A stretch of 64,000 nucleotides of DNA from Variovorax sp. UMC13 (GCF_014170375.1 NZ_LZZW01000023.1:62001-126000), one strand, 5' to 3'. Counted from the first letter of the stretch, positions 1 to 8,811 are shown. The notes: generated by a model not told the origin, from the letters alone. Translations and numbers: made by a program.

Positions 1-51
1 TGCAACGATCACCAACAATGAAGAGGGGTCGAGCGGCCCGTCCAGGCGTGC

Positions 52-408
52 TCAGTCGTCGGCGGCCGGCGGCACGTCGCCGCCCTTCTGGCGCTCGCGG
101 AACAGCGCGGCGCGCATCAGGAAGATGGTCGTGACCGGCGCGGTGAGCGCGACGAACAGCGTGATCAGCACCGCGTGCAGGAACAGGCTGTAGCCCTGCA
201 CCGAGAAGTAGACGATGGTGGCGATGGTCAGGCACCAGACGCCCGCCGTGGCCCCCAGCGTGGGCGCGTGGATGCGGCGGAAGAAGGTGGGCAGGCGCAC
301 CAGGCCGAAGGAGCCCACGGCCGCGAAGGCGGCGCCCAGAACGGCGAAGAAGCCGGTGAGGATCTCGGCCCAGATCGGCAGCGGGCCGACGATGAAATCG
401 GGCGTCAT
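52..408 (-). CDS. mnhG: Mrp/Mnh cation-proton antiporter subunit G
   Basis: 118 aa small membrane protein with three hydrophobic segments. It carries the family pattern GxVRLPTFFxRIHAPT (about residues 29-44), typical of MnhG/PhaG. The subunit is one of the small, non-channel parts of the multi-subunit antiporter that exchanges Na+ or K+ for H+ across the inner membrane. The ATG overlaps the stop of mnhF by 4 bases (ATGA), so it is translationally coupled as the last gene of the operon. The open frame runs further upstream, but that part is out-of-frame shadow of mnhF. Only 51 bases follow it in the window and no terminator is visible there. Confidence 0.93.
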   Translation of the reverse strand: MTPDFIVGPLPIWAEILTGFFAVLGAAFAAVGSFGLVRLPTFFRRIHAPTLGATAGVWCLTIATIVYFSVQGYSLFLHAVLITLFVALTAPVTTIFLMRAALFRERQKGGDVPPAADD

Positions 409-683
409 TCGATCACCTCCCCGCGCAGCAGGAACTTGGCCAGCGCCGTCGAGCTCACGAAGCCGAACAGCGCGATCAGCATCGCGGCCTCGAAGTAGAC
501 GTTGCTGGTGTAGTTGATGCCCAGCACCAGCATCATCAGCATGCCGTTGATGTAGAGGCAGTCGAGGGCCATCACGCGGTCCTGCGCGGACGGCCCGATC
601 AGCAGGCGCCACACGGCGCACAGCATGGCGACCGCCAGCAGGAAGAGCGCGCCCTTGAGGGCCCAGAACAGGATGGGGGTCAT
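405..683 (-). CDS. mnhF: Mrp/Mnh antiporter subunit F
   Basis: 92 aa with three predicted membrane helices and the MnhF/PhaF signature GPSAQDRVMALD near residues 30-41. It is a small integral membrane subunit of the Mrp antiporter, needed for assembly rather than direct proton conduction in characterised systems. It overlaps mnhE by 4 bases on one side and mnhG by 4 on the other, as expected for this tightly packed operon. Confidence 0.94.
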   Translation of the reverse strand: MTPILFWALKGALFLLAVAMLCAVWRLLIGPSAQDRVMALDCLYINGMLMMLVLGINYTSNVYFEAAMLIALFGFVSSTALAKFLLRGEVIE

Positions 684-1174
684 GATTCGAAGATCTCCAT
701 CAGCGGCTTCTCGTAGCGGTTCTTGATGAGGTCGATGAAGGCCTGCTCGTCGAGCAGGTCGAACACGTGGATCAGCAGCGTCGAGCGGTCGAGGGCCACT
801 TCGGCCCAGGCCGTGCCGGGCGTGAGGCAGCAGATCATCGACAGCACCGCGAGCGCATTGGGGTCGCGCAGGTCCAGCGGCACCGTGACGAAGGCCGGGG
901 CCATCCCGCTGTTGCGCCGCGTGAGCAGCAGCCGGCCCACGGTCAGCGCCGAATGCAGCATGTCGCGCAGCGCCACGCCCGTCAGGCGCAGCGCCACGCC
1001 GGGCTTGCGCATGCGCACCGTGGCCGGGCGCAGGCCCTTGGTGATCAGCGGCACCACGATGGCGAGCACCGCCGCCAGCAGCACGGTGGCCAGGTGCAGC
1101 GACTGGTTGAGCAGCAGCCAGACCGCGAACAGCGCGAGCGACAGCGGCGGCGAGGGCATCCAGCGCTTGATCAT
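680..1174 (-). CDS. mnhE: Mrp/Mnh antiporter subunit E
   Basis: 164 aa. The N-terminal third is hydrophobic and the rest is a conserved cytoplasmic MnhE domain containing CCLTPGTAW and the later segment LLIHVFDL. In this family MnhE is needed for assembly of the antiporter. It overlaps mnhD and mnhF by 4 bases each. Length and gene order match MnhE/PhaE proteins of other proteobacteria. Confidence 0.94.
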   Translation of the reverse strand: MIKRWMPSPPLSLALFAVWLLLNQSLHLATVLLAAVLAIVVPLITKGLRPATVRMRKPGVALRLTGVALRDMLHSALTVGRLLLTRRNSGMAPAFVTVPLDLRDPNALAVLSMICCLTPGTAWAEVALDRSTLLIHVFDLLDEQAFIDLIKNRYEKPLMEIFES

Positions 1175-2868
1175 GGCAGGCCTCCCTTGGCCGCGGGATT
1201 GGGCACCTGCTGCGCGCCGAACACGGCGTCGCGGTAGGCGGTGGGGGCGAACAGGCCTTCGGCGGTCGCGCTGGCGTGCTGCATCACCGGGCCGGCCTCG
1301 ATGGTCAGCGCCACGCAGGCCGCGAGCAGCGCCGCCACCGGCAGCACCTCCACCGCGCGCAGGCTGGGCATGGCGCTCAGCGGCTGGGTCCAGAAATGGC
1401 GGATGCCGGTGCGGCTCAGCGCCACCAGCGTAAGGAAGCCCGAGACCAGCAGCAGCGCGAGGAAGGCCCAGCTGGCCTTGCCCACCACCGGGGCGTCGAG
1501 CAGGCCGTTGAGCATCGCGAACTTGCCGACGAAGCCCGACAGCGGCGGCAGCCCGGCCAGCAGCAGCGTGCAGCAGAGGAAGCCCAGGCCCAGGAAGGCC
1601 ACCCCGGCCGGGATGGCGCGGCCGTAGAGCGCCTGCTGCTCGTCGTCGAGGTTGACGTCGTCGAGCGCGGTCAGGTCTTCGGACAGGAAGGGCGCGTTGC
1701 CCGCGCTCTCATGCGGCGCGATGCTGGCGCCTTCGTTGCGCCAGCGCTCGACCATGTCGATCAGCAGGAAGAAGGCGCTGACGGCCAGCGTCGAGCTCAG
1801 CATGTAGTAGAGCGCGCCGGCCCAGATCGCGGGCTGGCCCAGGCCGATGGCGGTGAGCAGCGTGCCGGCCGAGATCAGCACGGTGAAGCCGGCCAGGTTC
1901 GACAGCCGCTGCGTGCCCACGATGCCGATCGCGCCGACGAACAGCGTCGACAGGCCGATGGCGATCAGCATGCCCTGGCCGAACTGCGCCGACATCCCGG
2001 TGTCGGGCGCGAACAGCACGGTCCACAGCCGCAGCAGCGTGTAGATGCCCAGCTTGGTCAGCAGCGCGAACACCGCGCTGACCGGCGACACGGCCGCGCT
2101 GTAGGCGGGCACCAGCCAGAAGTTGAGCGGCCAGGCACCGGCCTTGGCGAAGAAGGCGGTGGCGAGGATGGCGGCCGCCGCATGCACCAGGCCGCGGTCG
2201 CCCGCGTCGAGCTGCGCGATGCGCGCGCCCAGGTCGGCCATGTTGAGCGTGCCGGTCACGCCGTAGAGCAGCGCGGCGCCGATCAGGAACAGCGAGGAGG
2301 CCGCCAGGTTGATCGCGATGTAGTGCAGCCCGGCCGAGACCCGCAGCCGGCCCGAGCCGTGCAGCAGCAGGCCGTAGGACGCGGCCAGCATGACCTCGAA
2401 GAACACGAACAGGTTGAACAGGTCGCCGGTGAGGAAGGCACCGTTGAGTCCCATCAGCTGCAGCTGCAGCAGCGGATGGAAGTGCACGCCGGCCTTGTCC
2501 CAGCGCGAGGTGGAGTAGATCGAGGCCGCGAACGCCACCACGCCGGTGAGCGCGAGCATCAGCGTGGACAGCCGGTCGGCCACCAGCACGATGCCGAAGG
2601 GCGCGCGCCAGTTGCCGGCCAGGTAGACGCCGATGGAGCCGGGCCCGCTGCCGGTGTCGGCCGCGTTGACCCAGCGCAGCAGCGCCAGCGCGGCCAGCAG
2701 GCCGATCAGGCCGGAGATCACGCTCAGCGTGGACTTGAGCCGGCGCTGCTTCTCGTCGAGCAGCAGCATCAGCGCGGCCGTCAGCATGGGCACCAGGATG
2801 GGCACCGCCACCAGGTGCGGCATGGTGAACTCGAGCAGGCGGTCGAGGAAGCCGGTGAACTCGTTCAT
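1171..2868 (-). CDS. mnhD: Mrp/Mnh antiporter subunit D (NuoM/N-like proton-conducting subunit)
   Basis: 565 aa polytopic protein of the complex I antiporter-like superfamily. The first half carries the conserved block GDLFNLFVFFEVMLAASYGLL (about 125-145) with the charged Glu expected in the proton path. A second conserved stretch, KAGAWPLNFWLVPAYSAAVSPVSA, contains the conserved Lys. It works with subunit A as the ion-conducting core in the inner membrane. About 60 residues near 375-420 form a hydrophilic insertion (the SAGNAPFLSEDLTALDD area), often seen in proteobacterial PhaD. It is coupled by 4-base overlaps to mnhC and mnhE. Confidence 0.95.
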   Translation of the reverse strand: MNEFTGFLDRLLEFTMPHLVAVPILVPMLTAALMLLLDEKQRRLKSTLSVISGLIGLLAALALLRWVNAADTGSGPGSIGVYLAGNWRAPFGIVLVADRLSTLMLALTGVVAFAASIYSTSRWDKAGVHFHPLLQLQLMGLNGAFLTGDLFNLFVFFEVMLAASYGLLLHGSGRLRVSAGLHYIAINLAASSLFLIGAALLYGVTGTLNMADLGARIAQLDAGDRGLVHAAAAILATAFFAKAGAWPLNFWLVPAYSAAVSPVSAVFALLTKLGIYTLLRLWTVLFAPDTGMSAQFGQGMLIAIGLSTLFVGAIGIVGTQRLSNLAGFTVLISAGTLLTAIGLGQPAIWAGALYYMLSSTLAVSAFFLLIDMVERWRNEGASIAPHESAGNAPFLSEDLTALDDVNLDDEQQALYGRAIPAGVAFLGLGFLCCTLLLAGLPPLSGFVGKFAMLNGLLDAPVVGKASWAFLALLLVSGFLTLVALSRTGIRHFWTQPLSAMPSLRAVEVLPVAALLAACVALTIEAGPVMQHASATAEGLFAPTAYRDAVFGAQQVPNPAAKGGLP

Positions 2869-3218
2869 TCCGCGGCCTCCTTGCGCTCTTCACCGTCCAC
2901 ATGGTCGGTGCCGCTCAGGCCGCGCGAGGCCAGCATCACGACCAGGAACAGCGCGGTCATGGCGAAGCCGATCACGATGGCGGTCAGCACCAGGGCCTGC
3001 GGCATCGGGTCGGCGGTGTTGGCCAGCGTGGCCTCGAAGCCGGGGATCAGCACCGGCTCGCTGTCGACGGTGAGCCGGCCCATGCTGAAGATGAACAGGT
3101 TGACCGCATAGGAGATCAGCGTCAGGCCCATGATGACCTGGAAGGTGCGGGGACGCAGCAGCAGGTAGACGCCCGAGCCCGTCAGGATGCCGATGGCGAT
3201 GGCGAGAACGGCTTCCAT
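2865..3218 (-). CDS. mnhC: Mrp/Mnh antiporter subunit C (NuoK-like)
   Basis: 117 aa, three transmembrane helices, NuoK-like. The sequence GIGILTGSGVYLLLRPRTFQ at the N-terminus and ALVLTAIVIGFAMTALFL in the third helix are typical of MnhC/PhaC. It is a small subunit of the cation-proton antiporter. The start codon shares one base with the stop of the large mnhA gene, and it overlaps mnhD by 4. Confidence 0.94.
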   Translation of the reverse strand: MEAVLAIAIGILTGSGVYLLLRPRTFQVIMGLTLISYAVNLFIFSMGRLTVDSEPVLIPGFEATLANTADPMPQALVLTAIVIGFAMTALFLVVMLASRGLSGTDHVDGEERKEAAE

Positions 3219-6175
3219 CAGCGCGCGCCCTCCAGCACCACGGTCGAGGCGGCCGCGGCCTCGGCCTCGTTTTCCTTCTCACGCTGCTCGTCGGACCAGC
3301 GATGGCTGCGCACCGACTGGTGGGCCAGGGCCGTGAGGATCAGCATGGTGGCGCCCAGCACCAGCGCGAACACGCCCAGGTCGAAGAAGAGCGCGCTCGG
3401 GACATGGATCTCGCCGAGCAGCGGCAGGTGCAGGTGGGCGGTGTGGGTGGTCATGAAGGGGTAGCCCAGCGCGACCGCGCCGCCGCCGGTGGCGAGCGCC
3501 AGCAGCAGGCCGATCGCGATCCAGCGGCGCGGGTAGATGCGCAGGTGCTCTTCCACCCACTCGGTGCCCGAGACGATGAACTGCAGCACCAGCGCCACCG
3601 ACATCACCAGGCCCGCGACGAAGCCGCCGCCCGGCGCGTTGTGGCCGCGCATGAAGAAGTAGATCGAGACCAGTACCGCCAGCGGCAGCAGCAGGCGCAC
3701 CAGCACGGCCGGCACCATCAGGTAGCCGATCGCGCTGTCGGTGGCGCGGCGCGGGTTGAGCAGGTCGCTGCTGCCGTCGTCCTTCTGCTGGCGCTGCTGG
3801 GCCGGCAGCGCCATCGATTCGGGCGCGGGCCGGAAGCGGCGCAGCAACGCGTAGACGGTGAGCGCGACCACGCCCAGCACGGTGATCTCGCCGAAGGTGT
3901 CGAAGCCGCGGAAGTCCACCAGCATCACGTTGACCACGTTGGTGCCGCCGCCCTCGCTGAGGGCACGGTCGAGGAAGAAGGGCGAGATGCTCTGCGGGAA
4001 GTCGCGCGTCATCATGGTCCAGGCCAGCGCGGCCATGCCGGTGCCGGCGGTGGCGGCCACCAGCAGGTCGCGCCCGCGCCGGCCCCAGGGGCGGATGCGG
4101 GCCGAGGCCGGCTGCACCGCGTCCTTGCTGCGCATCGGCAGCCAGCGCAGGCCCAGCAGGATCAGCACGGTGGTGATGGCCTCCACCACCAGCTGCGTGA
4201 GCGCGAGGTCGGGCGCGGAGAACCAGATGTAGGTGATGCAGCAGACCAGGCCGGCGGCGGCGGCCAGCATCATCGAGGCCAGCCGATGGAACTTGGCCTG
4301 CCAGGCCGCGGCGAGCGCGCAGACCGCGCCGATCAGCCAGGTCATGGCGAACATCGGCGAGAAGGGCGTGAGCGCGCGCGTGCCGCGCTCGCTGGGCGTG
4401 AACCACAGCGAGGCGGCGGCACCCCCGACCGCCACCAGCACCAGGATCAGCAGCTGCGTCTGCAGGCGGCGCGTGCCGAACACGCGGCGGCTGCGCCGGC
4501 CGGCCTCGCTCAGGCGCGCCAGCAGGTTCTCGAAGATGCGCTGGCCGTCGAAGCGGTGCAGCAGCGGCGTGTGCTCCAGCCGCCCGTGTTCGCGGCCGCG
4601 GCGCTGCAGAAGGTACAGCGCGGCGCCGCCCGCGAGCGCGACGAAGCTCATCAGCAGCGGCAGGTTGAAGCCGTGCCACACGGCCAGGCTGTACTCGGGC
4701 AGCACGCCGCCCACCACCGGCAGCGCGGCCGCGGCCAGCAGCGGGCCGACCGACCAGGCCGGCGCGACGCCCACCACCAGGCAGATCAGCACCAGCAGCT
4801 CGACTGGCACGCGCATCCAGTGCGGGGGCTCGTGCGGCTGCTTGGGCACCTCGTCGCCGCACGGCGGGCCGAAGAACACGTCGAACACGAAGCGCGCCGA
4901 GTAGGCCACGCTGAAGATGCCGGCGATGGTGGCGATCACCGGCAGGCTGAAGTCGATCCAGGGCGTGGACTGGATGAACACGGTCTCGGCGAAGAACATC
5001 TCCTTCGACAGGAAGCCGTTGAGCAGCGGCACGCCGGCCATCGAGGCGCTGGCGATCACAGCCAGCGTGCCGGTGATGGGCATGAGCCGCATCAGGCCGC
5101 TGAGCTTGCGGATGTCACGCGTGCCAGTCTCGTGGTCGATGATGCCCGCGGCCATGAACAGCGAGGCCTTGAAGGTCGCGTGGTTCATGATGTGGAAGAC
5201 CGCTGCGACCGCGGCCAGCGGGCTGTTCAGGCCCAGCAGCAGCGTGATCAGGCCCAGGTGCGAGATGGTGGAGTAGGCAAGCAGGGCCTTCAGGTCGCGC
5301 TGGAACATCGCGATGAAGCCGCCCAGCAGCAGCGTGATCGCGCCCGCACCGCCGACCAGCCAGAACCACTGCTCGGTGCCCGAGAGCACCGGCCACAGCC
5401 GCGCCATCAGGAACACGCCCAGCTTCACCATGGTGGCCGAGTGCAGGTAGGCCGAGACCGGCGTGGGCGCGGCCATGGCGCGCGGCAGCCAGAAGTGGAA
5501 GGGGAACTGCGCGCTCTTGGTGAAGGCGCCGAGCAGCACCAGCACCAGCACGGCCGGGTAGAGCGCATGCGCGCGGATGATGTCGCCCGAGGCCAGCACC
5601 ACGTCGAGTTCGTAGCTGCCGACGATGCGGCCCAGCACCAGCACGCCGGCCAGCAGGCACAGCCCGCCCGCGCCGGTCACGGTGAGCGCCATGCGCGCGC
5701 CGCGGCGCGCGTCGCGGCGGTGGTGCCAGTAGCCGATCAGCAGGAAGGAGAACAGGCTGGTGAGTTCCCAGAACAGCACCATCTGGATCAGGTTGCCCGA
5801 GAGCACCACGCCCATCATCGCGCCCATGAAGGCGAGGAAGAAGGAGAAAAAGCGCGGCACCGGATCGGAGGCCGACATGTAGTAGCGCGCATACAGCACC
5901 ACCAGCGCGCCGATGCCCAGCACCAGCATGCAGAACAGCCAGGCGAAGCCGTCCATGCGGAAGGAGAGGTCGAGGCCCAGCGCGGGCAGCCACTCGAACT
6001 CCTGGCGGATCACATTGCCGTTGGCCAGCTGCGGAAACATCCAGCCGGCCTGCACGGCGCAGCCCAGGGCCACCAGTCCCGCGAGCGTCGACTCCCGGTT
6101 TCGCGCGTTGGCCGGCAACAGGGCCGCAAGAACGCTGGCAACGAAAGGGAGTGCGACGAGGAGGACAAGGGACAT
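3218..6175 (-). CDS. mnhA: Mrp/Mnh antiporter subunit A fused to subunit B
   Basis: 985 aa, first gene of the antiporter operon. Residues about 1-500 form the NuoL-like proton-conducting part, with conserved KSAQFPFHFWLPRAMAAPTPVSA and the charged helix around LFWELTSLFSFLL. Residues about 600-700 hold the extra MrpA C-terminal segment, including WFSAPDLALTQLVVEAITTVL. From about 800 to 960 is a complete MnhB domain with RGHNAPGGGFVAGL. The A-B fusion is the PhaAB arrangement known from proteobacteria; there is no separate mnhB, so the six genes give the full seven-part complex. It exchanges Na+ or K+ for H+ for pH and salt homeostasis. The 40 bases to crcB leave little room for a promoter of its own. 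Confidence 0.95.
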   Translation of the reverse strand: MSLVLLVALPFVASVLAALLPANARNRESTLAGLVALGCAVQAGWMFPQLANGNVIRQEFEWLPALGLDLSFRMDGFAWLFCMLVLGIGALVVLYARYYMSASDPVPRFFSFFLAFMGAMMGVVLSGNLIQMVLFWELTSLFSFLLIGYWHHRRDARRGARMALTVTGAGGLCLLAGVLVLGRIVGSYELDVVLASGDIIRAHALYPAVLVLVLLGAFTKSAQFPFHFWLPRAMAAPTPVSAYLHSATMVKLGVFLMARLWPVLSGTEQWFWLVGGAGAITLLLGGFIAMFQRDLKALLAYSTISHLGLITLLLGLNSPLAAVAAVFHIMNHATFKASLFMAAGIIDHETGTRDIRKLSGLMRLMPITGTLAVIASASMAGVPLLNGFLSKEMFFAETVFIQSTPWIDFSLPVIATIAGIFSVAYSARFVFDVFFGPPCGDEVPKQPHEPPHWMRVPVELLVLICLVVGVAPAWSVGPLLAAAALPVVGGVLPEYSLAVWHGFNLPLLMSFVALAGGAALYLLQRRGREHGRLEHTPLLHRFDGQRIFENLLARLSEAGRRSRRVFGTRRLQTQLLILVLVAVGGAAASLWFTPSERGTRALTPFSPMFAMTWLIGAVCALAAAWQAKFHRLASMMLAAAAGLVCCITYIWFSAPDLALTQLVVEAITTVLILLGLRWLPMRSKDAVQPASARIRPWGRRGRDLLVAATAGTGMAALAWTMMTRDFPQSISPFFLDRALSEGGGTNVVNVMLVDFRGFDTFGEITVLGVVALTVYALLRRFRPAPESMALPAQQRQQKDDGSSDLLNPRRATDSAIGYLMVPAVLVRLLLPLAVLVSIYFFMRGHNAPGGGFVAGLVMSVALVLQFIVSGTEWVEEHLRIYPRRWIAIGLLLALATGGGAVALGYPFMTTHTAHLHLPLLGEIHVPSALFFDLGVFALVLGATMLILTALAHQSVRSHRWSDEQREKENEAEAAAASTVVLEGAR

Positions 6176-6215
6176 TGCCGACGATTCTATCGGCCGTCCC
6201 TTGACTGACGGCCGA

Positions 6216-6593
6216 TTAACCCGTAAATGCCTGGACCGTTTTGAAGCCCAGCCAGGTCAGGCACAGCGAGCCGCAGACATGCAGCGCGATGGTGCCGAAG
6301 GCCAGCGCGGCGCGCCCGTTCTGCAGCATGCCCACGGTCTCGGCGGAGAAGCTGGAGAAGGTGGTGAAGGTGCCGAGGAAACCGGTGATGACCATCAGGC
6401 GCCACACCGGGTCGATCTCCGGCAGGCCGTTGAACACGCCGATCGCGATGCCGATCAGGTAGCCCCCGATCAGGTTTACCGCCAGCGTGCCCCAGGGCAG
6501 CAGGCTGCCCGGATTGAGCCACAGGGCGAAGCTCCAGCGCAGCAGCGCGCCCACACAGGCCGCGGCGCAGATGGCGATGACGTTCAACAGCAT
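6216..6593 (-). CDS. crcB: Fluoride ion exporter CrcB/Fluc
   Basis: 125 aa, four membrane helices. Family motifs are all present: GALLRW near residue 15, GTLAVNLIGGYLIG near 35-48, and GFLGTFTTFSSFSAET near 71-86, with the Phe and Thr/Ser residues that line the fluoride pore in Fluc channels. It works as a dual-topology dimer in the inner membrane to release cytoplasmic fluoride. The ATG at 6591-6593 is chosen because residues upstream in the open frame are repeat sequence. No fluoride riboswitch is recognisable upstream; the space is filled by the intergenic repeat. Confidence 0.95.
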   Translation of the reverse strand: MLLNVIAICAAACVGALLRWSFALWLNPGSLLPWGTLAVNLIGGYLIGIAIGVFNGLPEIDPVWRLMVITGFLGTFTTFSSFSAETVGMLQNGRAALAFGTIALHVCGSLCLTWLGFKTVQAFTG

Positions 6594-6633
6594 GGCCGCG
6601 ACTTTAGCCGCTCGCCTGGCCTCTTCGGCCAGA

Positions 6634-6724
6634 GACACCGCGGAACCGGCTTTGCCGGGCCGCTGGTGTCGCCCCCTGGGGGGAAGGCGAAGCGACACGG
6701 AGTGCGCGAGCCCTCGGGGGGGGG
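6634..6724. repeat. Structured intergenic repeat, copy 1
   Basis: First of two tandem near-identical units (period 95 bases) between dctM and crcB. It starts GACACC, holds the inner hairpin CCGGC-TTT-GCCGG, then GGTGTC, the palindrome CCCCCTGGGGGG, then GCGACAC, and ends in a run of nine G. GACACC can pair with GGTGTC, or GTGTCGC (6666-6672) can pair with GCGACAC (6692-6698), so two exclusive folds are possible. Confidence 0.85.
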
Positions 6725-6728
6725 CCGT

Positions 6729-6817
6729 GACACCGCGGAACCGGCTTTGCCGGGCCGCTGGTGTCGCCCCCTGGGGGGAAGGCGAAGCGACACGAAGTGC
6801 GCGAGCCCTCGGGGGGG
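6729..6817. repeat. Structured intergenic repeat, copy 2
   Basis: Second tandem unit, almost identical to copy 1 apart from one G/A difference (CACGGAG versus CACGAAG) and the length of the terminal G run (seven here). It ends three bases from the dctM stop codon, so on the minus strand it is the first thing transcribed after dctM. It could act as a transcription end or 3' mRNA stabiliser; this is inference. Confidence 0.85.
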
Positions 6818-6820
6818 AGC

Positions 6821-8134
6821 CTATTTTTCCGCGCCCATCATCAGGTCGGGCAGGATCGTGACGATGCCCGGGAAGATCGTGATCAGCGCGATGCACAGCA
6901 CCAGGCAGAAGAAGAAGGGGATCGCGGCCTTGGCGATGATGTTGCTGTCCTTGCCCGTCATGTTCTGCAGCACGAACAGGTTGAAGCCCACGGGCGGCGT
7001 GACCTCGGCGATCTCCACCAGCAGCACGATGAAGATGCCGAACCACACCAGGTCGAAGCCCGCCTTCTGGATCATCGGCAGCACCACCGCGCTGGTCAGC
7101 ACGATCATCGAGATGCCGTCGAGCGCGGTGCCCAGCACCAGGTACACCACCACCAGCGCGCTGATCAGCGCATAGGGCGACAGGTGCATGCCGTCGACCC
7201 ATTCGGCCAGCTCGCGCGGGATGCCGGTGAAGGCCATGGTCTTGGTCAGGAAGGCCGCGCCGGCCAGGATGAACATGATCATGCAGCTGGTGCGCGTCGC
7301 GCCCATCAGCGCGTCCTTGAAGTTCTTCCAGGTCAGGCTGCGGCCATAGGCCGCGATGGCCAGCGAGCCCAGCACGCCGAAGGCCGCGCATTCGGTCGCG
7401 GTGGCCCAGCCGGCGACCAGCACCCAGACGATGAACACGATCAGCAGCGCGCAGGGGATCAGGTTGCCCGACAGCCGGATCTTCTCGCGCAAGCGGGTCG
7501 GCGGGTCCGCGGGCGGCACCTTGTCGGGGTGGCGCAGGCTCCACCACGCGATGTAGCCCGAGAACAGCAGCATCAGCAGCAGACCGGGCAGGAAGCCGGC
7601 CAGGAAGATGCGGATGATCGAGGCATCGGCCGCGACCGCATAGACCACCATCGTGATCGACGGCGGGATCAGGATGCCCAGCGTGCCGGCGGTGGCCAGC
7701 GAGCCGATCGCCAGCTGTTCGTCGTAGCCGCGGCGCTTGAGCTCGGGCAGCGCGACCTTGGCGATGGTCGCGCAGGTCGCGGCCGAGGAGCCCGAGACCG
7801 AACCGAACACGCCGCAGCCCAGGATGGTGGTGTGCATCAGCCGCCCCGGGATGCGGTTGAGCCAGGGCCGCAGGCCCTCGAACATCTCTTCGCTGAGCTT
7901 GGTGCGGAACAGGATCTCGCCCATCCAGATGAACAGCGGCAGCGCCGCCAGCTCCCAGCTCGCGTTGCTCTCCCAGAAGGAGGAGAACAGGTTCTTGGCC
8001 GGCAGCGTGTGGGTGAAGAAGGCCTGGCCGACCCAGCCCACGATGGCCAGCGTCATCGCGATCCAGACACCGCCTGCCAGCAGCACCAGCATGATGACGA
8101 GCAGCAGCGCGCCCATCCACAGGGTTTCGGTCAT
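6821..8134 (-). CDS. dctM: TRAP transporter large permease (DctM family)
   Basis: 437 aa, about twelve hydrophobic segments, the size and profile of DctM proteins. It is the ion-driven membrane subunit of a tripartite ATP-independent periplasmic transporter. Conserved stretches include GSVSGSSAATCATI, GTLGILIPPSITMVVYA and the late EVTPPVGFNLFVLQ. The ATG at 8132-8134 precedes ETLWMGALLL; residues further upstream in the open frame are repeat sequence and belong to no protein. Gene order P-Q-M on the minus strand matches a standard TRAP operon. The substrate cannot be read from the sequence. Confidence 0.94.
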   Translation of the reverse strand: MTETLWMGALLLVIMLVLLAGGVWIAMTLAIVGWVGQAFFTHTLPAKNLFSSFWESNASWELAALPLFIWMGEILFRTKLSEEMFEGLRPWLNRIPGRLMHTTILGCGVFGSVSGSSAATCATIAKVALPELKRRGYDEQLAIGSLATAGTLGILIPPSITMVVYAVAADASIIRIFLAGFLPGLLLMLLFSGYIAWWSLRHPDKVPPADPPTRLREKIRLSGNLIPCALLIVFIVWVLVAGWATATECAAFGVLGSLAIAAYGRSLTWKNFKDALMGATRTSCMIMFILAGAAFLTKTMAFTGIPRELAEWVDGMHLSPYALISALVVVYLVLGTALDGISMIVLTSAVVLPMIQKAGFDLVWFGIFIVLLVEIAEVTPPVGFNLFVLQNMTGKDSNIIAKAAIPFFFCLVLCIALITIFPGIVTILPDLMMGAEK

Positions 8135-8193
8135 GTCAGCTTTCAGTCGTCGTTTACCAGGCACGTATTTCTGTTCACGGTCTCTGTTCGCGG

Positions 8194-8268
8194 GCACCCG
8201 CGGAACCGGCTTTGCCGGGCCGCCGGGTGCGCCCCCTGGGGGGAAGCGCCGAAGGCGCATCGGGGGGG
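8194..8268. repeat. Structured intergenic repeat, copy 3 (diverged)
   Basis: A diverged relative of copies 1 and 2, placed between dctQ and dctM and touching the dctQ stop codon. The outer arms are GCACCC and GGGTGC instead of GACACC and GGTGTC, so pairing is kept while both sides changed. The inner CCGGC-TTT-GCCGG hairpin and the CCCCCTGGGGGG palindrome are the same. The right half is a local hairpin GCGCC-GAA-GGCGC followed by a G run. Confidence 0.82.
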
Positions 8269-8802
8269 TCACACTTCTGAAGAGAAGTCGCCGGCCGCGT
8301 GCCGTTCTTCGACCGCCCGCTGGTAGCTCGGCTTCTCGCCGCGCACCACGCCGACCAGCTCGTCGACCATCGCGATCAACAGCAGCCAGCAGCCCACGAC
8401 GAAGGTCGCCTGCGGGATCCAGATCGGGATCACGACCAGCCCGGTCGCCATCTCTGCGAACTCGTAGCTCTCCCAGGTGAAGCTGGTGGCCGCATAGGTG
8501 AGGTAGGTCACCGAGACCGAGGCGATCAGCAGGCAGGCCACGTCGAGCACGCGCCGCACCCTGGGCGGCACGGCATCGAGCAGCAGCGTGACGCGCACGA
8601 AGTCGCCGTGCCGGAAGGCGTGCGCCATCGCGAGGAAGGCGGCCGCGGCGCAGAGCCAGGCCACCACGTCGTTGAGCCCGCTCACGTGCCAGTTCATCTG
8701 CCGGCCCACGCCGGCCAGGATCATCAGCACGAAGATCAGGAACACGCAGAAGGCGCCGAGCGCGCCGGCACCGTCGTACAGGGCGTTGAGGAAGCGGCGC
8801 AT
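8269..8802 (-). CDS. dctQ: TRAP transporter small permease (DctQ family)
   Basis: 177 aa with four hydrophobic helices, the usual DctQ layout. The region WLCAAAAFLAMAHAFRHGDFVRV (about 49-71) is the most conserved part of the family. It pairs with the large permease in the inner membrane. It starts 9 bases after dctP and is separated from dctM by a repeat copy, which may alter the ratio of the two membrane subunits. Confidence 0.92.
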   Translation of the reverse strand: MRRFLNALYDGAGALGAFCVFLIFVLMILAGVGRQMNWHVSGLNDVVAWLCAAAAFLAMAHAFRHGDFVRVTLLLDAVPPRVRRVLDVACLLIASVSVTYLTYAATSFTWESYEFAEMATGLVVIPIWIPQATFVVGCWLLLIAMVDELVGVVRGEKPSYQRAVEERHAAGDFSSEV

Positions 8803-8811
8803 GCGGCCGGC

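Noticed and set aside
1276-3111. Long plus-strand open frame (611 codons) opposite mnhD/mnhC
   Set aside because: Composition is dominated by His, Gln, Arg and Gly, the usual reverse-strand shadow of GC-rich membrane genes; no domain or ribosome site.
3302-6208. 968-codon plus-strand frame opposite mnhA
   Set aside because: Antisense shadow with His/Gln/Arg-rich sequence and no protein features. mnhA on the other strand is beyond doubt.
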